Shown here piece after piece: positions 35,383 through 44,937 of a stretch of DNA of 64,000 bases. The notes beneath the pieces were generated by a model. It was not told where the DNA came from. It worked only from the letters and a program-made list of their open reading frames with translations, and did not search any database. Position numbers and translations under genes: made by a program. Each line of letters starts with the position of its first letter. Within the stretch, counting starts at the first letter, position 1. Source of the stretch: Roseibacterium elongatum DSM 19469 (lineage in GTDB: Bacteria; Pseudomonadota; Alphaproteobacteria; Rhodobacterales; Rhodobacteraceae); the NCBI RefSeq assembly GCF_000590925.1, contig NZ_CP004372.1:382001-446000 (forward strand). Reading direction: 5' to 3'.

Positions 35383-36423
35383 ATGAAAACCGACCGCAGA
35401 ACCGTCACCTTGTCGCTGGCCGCGGCCCTCGGGCTGCCGGTCATGCCGATCTGGGCGCAGCAGGACCAGGAGGTCGTGTTTGACATCGCCAACATGCTGC
35501 CCGGCGATTTCACCTGGCACCCCGAGCGAGAGCCGCAAGGCGCCGTCGCGGTCATCTGCTCGATCCCCGAGCAGCGCGTGCATGTCTACCGCAATGGCAT
35601 CCGCATCGGCGTCTCGACCTGTTCCACCGGGCGGCCCGGGCATGAAACGCCCACGGGCGTCTTCACCGTGCTGCAAAAAGACGCCGACCACCGCTCGTCG
35701 ACCTACAACAACGCGCCGATGCCGAACATGAACCGCCTGACCTGGGGCGGCATCGCGCTTCATGCCGGAAACCTGCCCGGCTATCCGGCCAGCCATGGCT
35801 GCATCCGCCTGCCCTTGGAATTCTCGGAACACCTGTTCGAGGTGACCCATATCGGCACGCCCGTCATCATCTCGGGCGCGCGCAATGACCCGTGGGAGCT
35901 GATCCACCCCGGCCTCGTGCTCAGCGGCCTTGCCGAAAACGACATGGAGGATGCCGTCGCCGGTCTCGACCAGAGGTCGCATCCCGCCGATTGGACCGAC
36001 GGTACCGACTACCCCGTGACCGCCATTCTGGCCACCCGCGAGGATCGCAAGATCATCCTCATGCAAGATGGTCGAAAGGTTTATGAAGGCAGCATCGAGG
36101 TGATCGACGATCGTCCCTTCGGCGAACACGTCCTCGTCATGCAGGGGACGCGCGACACCGGCCTGCACTGGACGGGCCTCACTCACCACCCGGACCCGGA
36201 CCACCCGCTCTGGCCGGAAGAACAAGTCCTGAACCGGCTGCGCGTGCCGGCCGAGTTCTCAACGCTTCTGACCAGCAGATTGCACCCCGGTCTCGTGATG
36301 GTCGTCTCGGACCTCGCCGCAACGCCAGACCGTCAATCCGGCCGCGACTTCGTCATCATGACCGGCGCGTTGCTGACATCCCCGATTCCCCCGATGAACC
36401 CGAGGCAGATGCCGACCGAATGA
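35383..36423 (+). CDS. L,D-transpeptidase (YkuD domain), Tat- or Sec-exported
   Basis: A 346-residue protein with an N-terminal signal (MKTDRRTVTLSLAAALGLP, ending IWAQ). The YkuD catalytic core follows: IPEQRVHVYRNG, TPTGVFTVLQK, H127 in IALHAGNLPG and SHGCIRLP with H138 and C140. A second, C-terminal region (about 205-330) lacks a YkuD motif but has a similar beta pattern (EDRKIILMQDGRKVYEG), so it may be a degenerate second copy. It should form 3-3 cross-links or attach proteins to peptidoglycan. It is the only gene with a clear enzymatic motif in the 31-36 kb envelope cluster. Confidence 0.88.
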   Translation: MKTDRRTVTLSLAAALGLPVMPIWAQQDQEVVFDIANMLPGDFTWHPEREPQGAVAVICSIPEQRVHVYRNGIRIGVSTCSTGRPGHETPTGVFTVLQKDADHRSSTYNNAPMPNMNRLTWGGIALHAGNLPGYPASHGCIRLPLEFSEHLFEVTHIGTPVIISGARNDPWELIHPGLVLSGLAENDMEDAVAGLDQRSHPADWTDGTDYPVTAILATREDRKIILMQDGRKVYEGSIEVIDDRPFGEHVLVMQGTRDTGLHWTGLTHHPDPDHPLWPEEQVLNRLRVPAEFSTLLTSRLHPGLVMVVSDLAATPDRQSGRDFVIMTGALLTSPIPPMNPRQMPTE

Positions 36424-36482
36424 CCGATGCGCGTCAGGAAGAGCGCCTCCGGGCAGCTTTTGCCGGGACGCGCGCCCTGACG

Positions 36483-36851
36483 TCACTCACACCAGAAGCC
36501 GGGGTCGCGGAACCCATCCACGATCCACCTTGCCCCCTGCTGCACGGCTGTCAGGGTGTACAGGCATTCCTGTGAATAGGGAACATATGTCGTGCTGGTG
36601 CCGTAGGCGGTGGCGTATCCACCAGATCCAAAAACCGTTGCCGTGGTGGGCGAGGTCATCGGCATGACCCCCGATGACGTCATCCGCCACTGATAGGCCC
36701 GACGACCATCTTCGAGGTCCAGAACGATGGCTGGCGGGCCATAGTCCAGAATCGGTTCCTGGATGGACCCACCCACATAGGATTCCATGATTTGACTGGC
36801 GCAGCCTGAAAGAAGAAAAGCAGCTGCAAACACGATCGATACGCGACGCAC
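36483..36851 (-). CDS. Small lipoprotein of unknown function
   Basis: A 122-residue protein with lipobox LLSGCAS (Cys about 17). The mature part includes ILDYGPPAIVLDLEDGRRAYQWRM, a pattern of many 'SmpA/OmlA-like' small lipoproteins, then a Ser/Thr/Gly-rich stretch, and ends with paired cysteines (QECLYTLTAV and FWCE). GTG 36851 has GGAG 5 bases upstream. It is convergent with the transpeptidase gene. Confidence 0.75.
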   Translation of the reverse strand: MRRVSIVFAAAFLLSGCASQIMESYVGGSIQEPILDYGPPAIVLDLEDGRRAYQWRMTSSGVMPMTSPTTATVFGSGGYATAYGTSTTYVPYSQECLYTLTAVQQGARWIVDGFRDPGFWCE

Positions 36852-37017
36852 GACACACTCCGTTACTCTCTACTGAGCGCAGTCTGCCATTTTTTGATCT
36901 GGAAACAAGGGCTTGACAAAAGACGCGACCATCTGTGCGCTTTGCGAGGCAAAGGCGGGGACGCACGCCCCGCTTGATCTATAGATCGAATGGATTTCAC
37001 GGACGTGCGGTTTTGGG

Positions 37018-37107
37018 TGGCGGAGACGAAGGGATTCGAACCCTCGAGACGGTTTCCCGCCTACTCCCTTAGCAGGGGAGCGCCTTCGACCACTCGGCCA
37101 CGTCTCC
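37018..37107 (-). tRNA. tRNA-Ser (anticodon GCT)
   Basis: Read on the minus strand, the acceptor stem GGAGACG pairs with CGTCTCC, followed by discriminator G and an encoded CCA (37018-37020). The D arm, a CTCCC/GGGAG anticodon stem with loop CTGCTAA (anticodon at 37071-37073), a long variable arm typical of serine tRNAs, and a GGTTCGAATCC T arm are all present. It reads AGC and AGT codons. Confidence 0.96.
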
Positions 37108-37114
37108 GTCGACC

Positions 37115-37143
37115 CTGATACGCAGCAATGCCCTGAGGTGCAA
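37115..37143 (-). promoter_or_regulatory. Likely sigma-70-type promoter of tRNA-Ser
   Basis: On the minus strand, TTGCAC (37143-37138) is followed by a 17-base spacer and TATCAG (37120-37115), which ends 7 bases before the tRNA 5' end. The spacing matches the housekeeping consensus; the -10 box is imperfect. Confidence 0.5.
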
Positions 37144-37400
37144 GCGGGTTCCGCGGGCTTGGGAGATCGGGCGGAATCGGCAGCGGCCGGCGTGGCCCTG
37201 TAATGGGACGACCTGCATGCCTACGGGTCAGGGCATGGCGCCGTGGCCCCGAGGGCCCGCACCGGCGATATGGGCTGGGGCCCGCCGTGCCACCCTGTGC
37301 AGCATTGCCGCGGACGGGCGTGAACGCGCGGTTTACAGCCGGGGGAAAACGGGCGTTAAGTGGGTGCCGCAATCGGCAATCCCAAGGACGGGCAGGACAG

Positions 37401-39041
37401 ATGAACGGTCGGACATGGCCATATCGCCGGCGCGGGTGTCAGGCTTTTTCCCGGCGGCTTGCCCGTTTGGCGGTGCAAGTCTGCGCGGTGGCCGTCATCG
37501 CCGTGCCGCCGGGCGCGCGCGCGGCGCAGGCGCAGGGGGACGTGCCAGCCATCGCGTTCGAAGACCGCTCGGACCGCCTGCACCTGCCCGACCGCGACGG
37601 TGTTCGACGGCCCTTCACCGGCGAGGCTTTCGCACTCGTGATCGGCGATATGGGGGGGCGGCCCCTGCCCGACCTTTACCTCAATCACCACCACCGCTGG
37701 ATCCCGGCCGCCGCCACCTTCCCCGATGCGCATGTCATCCTCGACCCGGGCCACGCAAACGGCCCGACCGGATGGCAGACCCTGACCGCCTGGGACCAGC
37801 ATGGCGCGGTGCTGATCGACATCGACGGCGATGGAGACCGCGATATCGTCGAAGCCAGCGGCGGCAACCTCGCAGAGGCGACATGGGAGCACCGCGACCG
37901 GACATCCAACCGGGTGTTTCGCAACACACCCGACGGTTTCATCGATGAAAACATCGCCGCCGAGCTTGGGCTGTCTCACGAGTTAGGCAGAACCTATGCG
38001 GTGACGGCGCTCCATCTCGGCGGGCGGCTTGGCCTGATCTTTGGCGTTTTGCCACGGCCGGACACGCGGTACCCGACGGCCCTCTACGTCCAGCAAGATG
38101 ACGGCAGCTTCGCGCCCGAGCCCGAACGGTTTCGCGTGGGCCACCGCACCGGGATGGTGGCCAGCATCGCGACCTACCGGCTGGCCATACCGGGCTTCTT
38201 CGATGACGACGACACGATCGACCTGATCCTGTCGCAGAACGCGTGGCCGCCGCATACCGTACTGTTTCGCGGCACGCCGGATGGGTATTTCATCACCACC
38301 GGCGAAGACCTGATGCCAAGCTGGCCGACCGATGGTGTCGCCGTGCCGGGCGTGGCCGCGGCGCCGGATCGTGTGTGGCTGACCCAAAGGAACCGCCGCC
38401 TTGCGCCGTGGTACGATACCGTTCTGGTCTGCTGCACCGACACGGCCGCGACCGGGTGGCAGCCGTTTGACGGCCCGGCGCCCGGTGCGGCCTCCTACGG
38501 GGTGACACGGGGGGATTTCGATAATGACATGGACGTGGACGTCATGTCCCTGGTCCAGGATGACAGCGGCGGCTGGGGCCTGATCTTTTGGGAAAACGAC
38601 GGCGCAGGGCGGTTTCGGGCCCATCGCCTGCCCCATGGGGGCGCGGCTGCGCCGATCGGCATCACCAGCGGCGATCTTGACCTCGATGGCACGCTCGACC
38701 TTGTGATCGGTGACGCGGGCGGAACCGAGCGGTCGTCCTACACGCTGCTCATGGGGCGCGCGCCGGCTGGAAATTGGCTACAGATCGACTTGCGCGATCC
38801 GTGGTCGCTGGATGGGCTAGGCGCGCGCATCCGTGTCACGGCAGGCGGGCAGGTGCAGACGCTCGGCCAAACGGGCGGGGGCCATTGGGCCGCACAGGAT
38901 CACGTGCGCCTGCATGTAGGTCTGGGCCGGCAGGACCAGGTAGCGCTCGAGGTGTCATGGCCCGATGGCACCACCACGCGCCATGCCACGGCGGCAAACC
39001 GCCTTGTGACCCTGACGCATCCCGGCGTTTCCGCCGACTGA
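37401..39041 (+). CDS. Secreted VCBS/FG-GAP beta-propeller protein with ASPIC/UnbV C-terminus
   Basis: A 546-residue exported protein with a twin-Arg-rich N-terminus and hydrophobic signal (ending about residue 42, RAAQAQ). Calcium-binding FG-GAP/VCBS loops are visible: LIDIDGDGDRDIVEASGG, GDFDNDMDVDVMSL and GDLDLDGTLDLVIGD. The last 90 residues match the ASPIC/UnbV domain (GLGARIRVTAGG...LHVGLG...VEVSWPDGTT-like). CRTAC1-like proteins of this kind are extracellular, with no known reaction. ATG 37401 follows GGCAGGA. Confidence 0.83.
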   Translation: MNGRTWPYRRRGCQAFSRRLARLAVQVCAVAVIAVPPGARAAQAQGDVPAIAFEDRSDRLHLPDRDGVRRPFTGEAFALVIGDMGGRPLPDLYLNHHHRWIPAAATFPDAHVILDPGHANGPTGWQTLTAWDQHGAVLIDIDGDGDRDIVEASGGNLAEATWEHRDRTSNRVFRNTPDGFIDENIAAELGLSHELGRTYAVTALHLGGRLGLIFGVLPRPDTRYPTALYVQQDDGSFAPEPERFRVGHRTGMVASIATYRLAIPGFFDDDDTIDLILSQNAWPPHTVLFRGTPDGYFITTGEDLMPSWPTDGVAVPGVAAAPDRVWLTQRNRRLAPWYDTVLVCCTDTAATGWQPFDGPAPGAASYGVTRGDFDNDMDVDVMSLVQDDSGGWGLIFWENDGAGRFRAHRLPHGGAAAPIGITSGDLDLDGTLDLVIGDAGGTERSSYTLLMGRAPAGNWLQIDLRDPWSLDGLGARIRVTAGGQVQTLGQTGGGHWAAQDHVRLHVGLGRQDQVALEVSWPDGTTTRHATAANRLVTLTHPGVSAD

Positions 39042-39058
39042 TCCGGCGCGATCGCGCG

Positions 39059-40156
39059 TCAGGCGTTGAACAGGAAATGCAGGACGTCGCCGTCCTTGAC
39101 CTCGTACCCCTTGCCCTCGACCCGCATCTTGCCGGCATCCTTGGCGGCCTGTTCGCCGCCCAGGCTGACGAAGTCGTCATAGGCGATGGTTTCGGCCCGG
39201 ATGAACCCGCGTTCGAAATCGCCGTGAATGACGCCGGCGGCCTGCGGGGCCATGGTGCCGCGCCGGATGGTCCAGGCGCGGGCCTCCTTCGGGCCGACGG
39301 TGAAGTAGGTTTCAAGGCCCAGCAGGTCGTAGCCCGCGCGGATCAACCTATCGAGGCCGGCCTCCTGCAGGCCCAGTTCCTCAAGGAACATCTGCGCCTC
39401 GTCCGGATCCAGCTGGCTGATCTCTTCCTCGATCTTGGCCGAGATCACCACATGACCGGCCCCCTGCTCGGCCGCCATCGCGGCGACCTTGTCCGACAGG
39501 GCGTTCCCCGTCGCCGCCTCGCCCTCATCGACGTTGCAGACATAGAGCACCGGCTTGGTGGTCAGCAGTTGCAGCCCTTTCCACGCCTTTGAGTCCTCGG
39601 CGTCCACATCCACGAGACGGGCAGGCTTGCCCTCTTCCAGCATGGCCTTGGCCTCTTTCATCAGGCGTTCCTGCTGGACGGCTTCCTTGTCGCCACCGCG
39701 CACCTTGCGCACGATGTTCTGCAGACGCTTTTCGATCGACTCGAGGTCGGCCAGCATCAGTTCCGTCTCGATCGTTTCGGCATCCTCGACCGGGTCGACG
39801 CGCCCCTCGACATGGGTGACGTCGTCATCCTCGAAACAGCGCAGCACATGGGCGATGGCGTCGACCTCGCGGATGTTGGCGAGAAACTGGTTGCCCAGGC
39901 CCTCGCCCTTGGACGCGCCTTTCACCAGGCCCGCGATGTCGACGAAGGTCATGCGCGCCGGAATGATCTGCTTGGACTTGGCGATCCCGGCCAATCTGTC
40001 CAGCCTTGCATCGGGGACCGCAACCTCGCCCACATTGGGCTCGATCGTGCAAAAGGGAAAATTGGCGGCCTGCGCGGCGGCCGTCTTGGTCAGCGCGTTG
40101 AACAAGGTGGATTTGCCAACATTCGGCAGCCCCACGATTCCGACCTTGAACCCCAT
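39059..40156 (-). CDS. ychF: Redox-regulated ATPase YchF (Obg-like GTPase family)
   Basis: A 365-residue TRAFAC GTPase relative that prefers ATP. P-loop GLPNVGKST is at 9-17, [20 protein letters not shown] is the switch II region, and the TGS-like C-terminal domain ends [19 protein letters not shown]. It binds ribosomes and acts in translation and oxidative stress responses. It is a single copy, of normal length. Confidence 0.96.
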   Translation of the reverse strand: MGFKVGIVGLPNVGKSTLFNALTKTAAAQAANFPFCTIEPNVGEVAVPDARLDRLAGIAKSKQIIPARMTFVDIAGLVKGASKGEGLGNQFLANIREVDAIAHVLRCFEDDDVTHVEGRVDPVEDAETIETELMLADLESIEKRLQNIVRKVRGGDKEAVQQERLMKEAKAMLEEGKPARLVDVDAEDSKAWKGLQLLTTKPVLYVCNVDEGEAATGNALSDKVAAMAAEQGAGHVVISAKIEEEISQLDPDEAQMFLEELGLQEAGLDRLIRAGYDLLGLETYFTVGPKEARAWTIRRGTMAPQAAGVIHGDFERGFIRAETIAYDDFVSLGGEQAAKDAGKMRVEGKGYEVKDGDVLHFLFNA

Positions 40157-40256
40157 CTCTCGACCTCATGCCTTGGAAATTCGCCGCCTTCTACGGCGCG
40201 CGGGCGCGCGGGGCAACCGAATGTGCTAGACTGGCAGCGCCAACAGGAGATCGCCC

Positions 40257-40679
40257 ATGCATGTCACGCCCTATCTGTTCTTTCCCGGCACCTGCGAGAC
40301 GGCCCTGACCTTCTATGCCGAGATGCTGGGCGCATCGCCGCCCGAGATCCTGCGTTTCGCCGATATGCCGGCCGAGGACCGCGCCAACATGCCGGGCGTG
40401 GCCGACGCGACGGTCATGAACGCAACGCTGCGCCACGGCGATCTCGAGATCCTCGCCTCGGACGGCGGACCGGGGGACGAGGCGGGCATGGCCGGCGCCT
40501 CGCTGCACCTTGCGATGGACAGCGTGGCCGAGGCGCACCGCGTCTTTCACGCGCTGGCCGATGGCGGAGAGGTCGGCATGCCGATGGGCGCAACCTTCTG
40601 GACGCCGGCATTCGGCACGGTGCAGGACCGCTTCGGCATCCGGTGGATGGTGTCGGTCGAAGAGGGTGTCGTGGCCTGA
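40257..40679 (+). CDS. VOC-family protein (PhnB/3-demethylubiquinone-like glyoxalase fold)
   Basis: A 140-residue protein of the PhnB-like VOC group: [21 protein letters not shown] at the start, [15 protein letters not shown] in the middle and [19 protein letters not shown] at the end. Such proteins bind a metal or small ligand, and most lack an assigned reaction. It lies 71 bases upstream of trpA on the same strand. Confidence 0.84.
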   Translation: MHVTPYLFFPGTCETALTFYAEMLGASPPEILRFADMPAEDRANMPGVADATVMNATLRHGDLEILASDGGPGDEAGMAGASLHLAMDSVAEAHRVFHALADGGEVGMPMGATFWTPAFGTVQDRFGIRWMVSVEEGVVA

Positions 40680-40750
40680 TCCCTCACGCCCCATTGATTT
40701 CCCGGCCCCTTTGCCCCAAACCCGTCTGCGGTATTTCCAAGGGGGTCCCC

Positions 40751-41542
40751 ATGACACGTATCGACGACACCTTCGCGCGGCTGCGGGCCGAGGGGAAAAA
40801 GGCCTTTGTCGCCTATGTCATGGCGGGCGATCCCGACTACGACACCTCGCTTGAGGTGGTGCGCGGCCTGCCCGCCGCCGGTGTCGACATCATCGAACTG
40901 GGCATGCCCTTTACCGATCCGATGGCCGATGGCCCCACGATCCAGTTGGCCGGCCAGCGCGCGCTGGAAGGCGGGCAGACGCTGGAAAAGACGCTGCAGA
41001 TCGCCCGCGAATTGCGCAAGGGTGACGACACGACCCCGATCGTGATGATGGGCTATTACAACCCGATCTATTCGCGCGGCGTGGACAAGTTCCTGACGGA
41101 CGCGAAAGAGGCCGGGATCGACGGGTTGATCGTGGTCGACCTGCCCCCCGAGGAAGACGACGAGTTGTGCATCCCGGCGCAAAAGGCCGGGCTGAATTTC
41201 ATCCGGCTGGCCACGCCCACGACCGATGACAAGCGACTGCCCAAGGTGCTGCAGAACACCAGCGGCTTTGTCTATTACGTCTCGATCACCGGGATCACCG
41301 GCGCGGCCGAGGCGCAGGCCGCCGAGGTCGCCCCCGAGGTCGCGCGCATCAAGGCCCAGACCGACCTGCCCGTGATCGTCGGTTTCGGCATCAAGACGCC
41401 CGCCTCGGCCGAGGGCATCGCCAGTATCGCGGATGGCTGCGTCGTCGGCTCGGCCATCGTGGGCGAGATCGCGGCCGGCAAATCACCCGCCGAGGTGCTG
41501 GACTTCGTCAAGGGGCTGGCCGACGGCGCGCACCGGGCCTGA
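40751..41542 (+). CDS. trpA: Tryptophan synthase alpha chain
   Basis: A 263-residue TIM barrel that cleaves indole-3-glycerol phosphate and passes indole to TrpB. The catalytic residues E49 (IIELGMPF) and D60 (DPMADGP) are in place, and the phosphate site GFGIKTP is present. It stands apart from trpB and trpF, which lie 8-11 kb away on the other strand. Confidence 0.96.
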   Translation: MTRIDDTFARLRAEGKKAFVAYVMAGDPDYDTSLEVVRGLPAAGVDIIELGMPFTDPMADGPTIQLAGQRALEGGQTLEKTLQIARELRKGDDTTPIVMMGYYNPIYSRGVDKFLTDAKEAGIDGLIVVDLPPEEDDELCIPAQKAGLNFIRLATPTTDDKRLPKVLQNTSGFVYYVSITGITGAAEAQAAEVAPEVARIKAQTDLPVIVGFGIKTPASAEGIASIADGCVVGSAIVGEIAAGKSPAEVLDFVKGLADGAHRA

Positions 41543-41635
41543 CGCCGACATTCGGTCGCGGACGCCACAATGGACAGGGGGACGCTCGGGCGGTAAGAAA
41601 AACAAACCAATTTCCGCGGACTGGGGGAGGCCGCC

Positions 41636-42799
41636 ATGCCCGTCATCACCGAAATCGAAGACCTGCGCCGCATCTACCGCCGCCGCGTGCCCAAGATGTT
41701 CTACGACTACGCCGAGTCGGGCAGTTGGACGGAACAGACCTTCCGCGAGAACACATCGGATTTCGAAGAAATCCGCCTGCGCCAACGCATCGCCGTGGAC
41801 ATGGCCGGGCGCTCGACCGCCACGCAACTGGTGGGCGAGGACGTGGCGATGCCCGTCGCGCTGGCCCCCGTCGGCCTGCTTGGGATGCAATCGGCCGATG
41901 GTGAGATCAAGGCCGCCCGCGCCGCCGAGCAGTTCGGCGTGCCCTTCACGCTGTCCACCATGTCCATCTGTTCGATCGAAGACGTCGCCAGCCACACCTC
42001 GAAACCGTTCTGGTTTCAGGTCTACACGCTGAAAGACGACGACTTCATGAAGCGTCTCTTTGCCCGCGCAAAAGAGGCCAAATGCTCGGCGCTGGTCATC
42101 ACCGTGGACCTTCAGGTCATGGGTCAGCGTCACAGGGACGTGAAAAACGGCCTGTCCGCCCCGCCGAAACTGACGCCGGCCTCGATCGCAAACCTGGCGA
42201 CCAAGGTGCCGTGGGGCCTCGAGATGCTACAGACCAAGCGGCGCTTTTTCGGCAATATCATCGGCCATGCAAAGGGGGTGAAAGACCCTTCCTCGCTCGG
42301 GTCGTGGACGGCCGAGGCGTTCGACCCGTCGCTCGACTGGGCGCGGATCAAGCAGTTCCGCGACTGGTGGGACGGCCCCGTGATCCTCAAGGGCATCCTC
42401 GACGAGGAGGATGCCAAACAGGCCATCAATGTTGGCGCCGATGCCATCGTCGTCTCGAACCATGGCGGGCGGCAACTGGACGGTGCGCTCAGCTCGATCC
42501 GCATGCTGCCCCGGATCATGGATGCCGTCGGCGACAAGACCGAGGTGCATCTCGACAGCGGCATCCGCTCGGGCCAGGACATCCTCAAGGCCGTCGCCCT
42601 GGGGGCCAAGGGCACGATGGTGGGCCGCGCCTTTGTCTATGGGCTGGGCGCCATGGGGCAGGAGGGGGTGAAAAAGTCGCTCGACGTCCTGCACAAGGAA
42701 CTCGACACGACCATGGCGCTGTGCGGCGAACGCGACGTGAAGGACCTTGGGCGGCACAACCTGCTGATGCCCGAGGATTTCGAAACGCGCTGGCGCTGA
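41636..42799 (+). CDS. lldD: FMN-dependent alpha-hydroxy-acid dehydrogenase (L-lactate dehydrogenase type)
   Basis: A 387-residue flavoprotein of the LldD/glycolate oxidase family: RRVPKMFYDYAESGSWTE, MPVALAPVGLLG, FQVYTLKDDDF and the signature VVSNHGGRQLDGA with the catalytic base H276. Membrane-associated members pass electrons from L-lactate to quinone. Other 2-hydroxy acids are possible substrates. ATG 41636 follows GGGGGAGG. Confidence 0.88.
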   Translation: MPVITEIEDLRRIYRRRVPKMFYDYAESGSWTEQTFRENTSDFEEIRLRQRIAVDMAGRSTATQLVGEDVAMPVALAPVGLLGMQSADGEIKAARAAEQFGVPFTLSTMSICSIEDVASHTSKPFWFQVYTLKDDDFMKRLFARAKEAKCSALVITVDLQVMGQRHRDVKNGLSAPPKLTPASIANLATKVPWGLEMLQTKRRFFGNIIGHAKGVKDPSSLGSWTAEAFDPSLDWARIKQFRDWWDGPVILKGILDEEDAKQAINVGADAIVVSNHGGRQLDGALSSIRMLPRIMDAVGDKTEVHLDSGIRSGQDILKAVALGAKGTMVGRAFVYGLGAMGQEGVKKSLDVLHKELDTTMALCGERDVKDLGRHNLLMPEDFETRWR

Positions 42800-42813
42800 T
42801 CTGCCTTTGAGGG

Positions 42814-42900
42814 GCGAGGGGCATCGTCCATTGTCCTCGGACCAATGGCGGACAAGGGACAATCCCTCGCGCTCCCCGGAGTATTTCACCCAAGAAGAAG
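42814..42900 (+). terminator. Large imperfect stem-loop with conserved Rhodobacterales 3' motif
   Basis: An outer stem (42814-42820 with 42864-42870) and an inner stem (42831-42836 with 42850-42855) are followed by CCCCGGAGTATTTC and CCAAGAAGAAG at 42874-42900. The tail matches that of 19115-19140. It lies between the convergent lldD and MFS genes and probably ends lldD transcription. Confidence 0.55.
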
Positions 42901-42908
42901 AGTTGTCG

Positions 42909-44127
42909 CTACAGGGGTCGCGCGGCTGCGCGCAACCGTGGCAACAGCATCAGTGGCACGATCAGGAGCAATGCGGCGCCCACGGCAAAGGCCGCACGCA
43001 GCCCGAACCCTTCGGACAGAAAGCCCATCAGCGGCGGTCCGATGAAAAAGCCGAAATACCCGATCATCGCGGCCCGCGACACGGCCAGCGTGCGCCGCTC
43101 GGGCGCGGCATGGACACCGGCGAGGGCAAGGGCCAGCGGCGCCACCACCGACACGCCCAGCCCCAATAGCCCAAAGCCGAGATAGGCAATCAACGGCGCC
43201 GGGGCCGCGGCGGCGATGACCAGCCCGGCCGCCGCCAGCATCGCGGCGCCCCGCAGCACCGCCATCTCGCTGCCGCGCAGGGTCACCATCTGCCCCAGCA
43301 GCCGCCCGACCCCCATCGTCAGGCCCAACATCGCGGGGCCGAGGGCGCCCTCGGCCGCGCCGCCACCCAGGGTCCGCTCGACATGCAGGGCCGACCACCC
43401 CTCGGTCGCGTTCTCGACGAAAAAGGCGATCAGCACGACGAAGCCCGCAATCCAGGCATGCCGACCGACATCGGCCCCGGCTGACCTGCGGGGCCTCGCC
43501 CGCCGAATGGGCGACAGGGCGCGGCCATGTGAAGGCCGCCAGCATCAGCGTCACGGCCGCGATCAGGACGAACCAGAGCGCAGGCGACAGCGCCGCCTCG
43601 CGGGCGATGCCGGTCAGGGCCGCACTGGCGGCGTAGGCAAAGGAATAGCAGGCATGGTTGAGGTTCATCAGCGCCATGTCATGCCGCGCCTCGAGCCGTG
43701 CGATCCGCGCATTGGCAAGGATGTCGGCCAAACCCGTCGTCATGCCCACCGCCACCATGGCGATGCTGAACAAGACGACGCTCGCCGCCCAACCCAGCGG
43801 GGCGGCCGCGGCCGCCATCGCGATGACCGACAGAACCAGCCCCGCACGCGGCAGCCGGGCGTCGAGGCGCGGCGCCATCGCCATCGCGATCAGCGCCCCA
43901 CCGGACGAAGCCAGAAGGATCATGCCGAACAGGGCGTCGCCGGCTCCGATCCGCGCCTTGAGGTCGGGGATATAGGCCGCCGTGCCGCCCCAGAAGACCC
44001 CGATCGCGGCCAAGGCGGCGATCGGCGCCCGCGACAGGATCGCGGCGGTCAACAGGGCGGACAGGCGGGTCACCCCGCCGCTACCCCGCCCGGTTCGGAC
44101 GGGCAAGCCCCCCGATATCTGCGCCAT
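42909..44127 (-). CDS. Major facilitator superfamily transporter, apparent frameshift
   Basis: A 12-helix MFS permease read in two frames. The N-terminal half (from ATG 44127) covers helices 1-6 (FWGGTAAYIPDLKARIG, DALFGMILLASSGG). The second half (LIAFFVENATEGWSALH... to 42909) covers helices 7-12. They join if one base of the C4 run at 43475-43478 is removed, giving 405 residues. The pattern resembles YbjJ/Fsr-like and sugar-exporter groups. The substrate is unknown. The break is either an error or inactivation; both halves keep normal codon use. Confidence 0.8.
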
Positions 44128-44239
44128 GGCGACGGGCGGCCGTTTTCCTCTGGCCAAAAGCGGGATTCGGCGCTAACAGGGCGCCTTCATCGGGGCCGAC
44201 ACCCTTGGAGGCGGCCCCCTAACCTATGGAGATATAGCT

Positions 44240-44872
44240 ATGGCTGGTGAGATTCCTGATCTTATCGCTGAGGCACGGACGGGGACAGGCAAGGGGGCCG
44301 CTCGTCAAGCTCGCCGTGATGGCATGGTGCCCGGTATCGTGTATGGCGGCGGCGCCGATCCGCTTCCGATTCAGCTCCCCTTCAACGTGCTGCTGAAGCG
44401 CCTCAAGCAGGGCCGGTTCCTGTCGACGCTGTTCAACCTCAAGGTCGAGGGTCAGGACGATGTGCGCGTGATCTGCCGCGGCGTTCAGCGCGACGTGGTC
44501 AAGGACCTGCCGACGCATGTCGATTTCATGCGCCTGCGCCGCACCTCGAAGGTCAACCTGTTCATCCCCGTCGAAGTGATCGGCGAGGAACAGGCCCCCG
44601 GCCTGAAAAAGGGTGGCGTGCTGACGATGGTCCGCCCCGAGGTCGAACTGGTCGTGACGGCGGGCGACATTCCCGATCACATCACCATCGACGTGTCGAG
44701 CCGCGAGATCGGCGACGTGATCCACATTTCGGACGTGACGCTGCCCGAAGGCGCCAAGCCGACGATCGACCGTGATTTCGTGATCGCCAACATCACGGCC
44801 CCGTCGGGCCTGGTCAGCTCGGAGAATGCCGCCGAGGACGAAGCCGAGGAGGCCCCCGCAGAAGAGGCATAA
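44240..44872 (+). CDS. rplY: 50S ribosomal protein L25/general stress protein Ctc
   Basis: A 210-residue long-form L25 (TL5/Ctc type). The 5S-rRNA-binding N-domain reads [25 protein letters not shown], the C-terminal beta domain includes [19 protein letters not shown], and an acidic tail ([14 protein letters not shown]) is usual in alphaproteobacteria. It is expressed alone; an intrinsic terminator follows 33 bases after the stop. Confidence 0.95.
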   Translation: MAGEIPDLIAEARTGTGKGAARQARRDGMVPGIVYGGGADPLPIQLPFNVLLKRLKQGRFLSTLFNLKVEGQDDVRVICRGVQRDVVKDLPTHVDFMRLRRTSKVNLFIPVEVIGEEQAPGLKKGGVLTMVRPEVELVVTAGDIPDHITIDVSSREIGDVIHISDVTLPEGAKPTIDRDFVIANITAPSGLVSSENAAEDEAEEAPAEEA

Positions 44873-44905
44873 GCCCATCTGCCTGCCCTTTCGCGCACCG
44901 ATCGA

Positions 44906-44937
44906 ACGCCGCCCCAATAGCCGGGCGGCGTTTTTTC
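44906..44937 (+). terminator. Intrinsic terminator of rplY
   Basis: A 10-bp stem (44906-44915 with 44924-44933) with an 8-base loop runs straight into a six-T tract (44932-44937). This is the best-formed rho-independent terminator in the window. It overlaps the end of the convergent methyltransferase gene. Confidence 0.88.

Noticed and set aside
37018..37107. tRNA-Ser as an attachment site for an integrated element
   Set aside because: No integrase or duplicated tRNA 3' end lies on either side. The same holds for tRNA-Ala at 59543.
37203..37400. N-terminal extension of the VCBS/ASPIC protein
   Set aside because: The stretch is Arg/Pro-rich and non-coding in character; ATG 37401 has a ribosome site and leads directly into a signal peptide.
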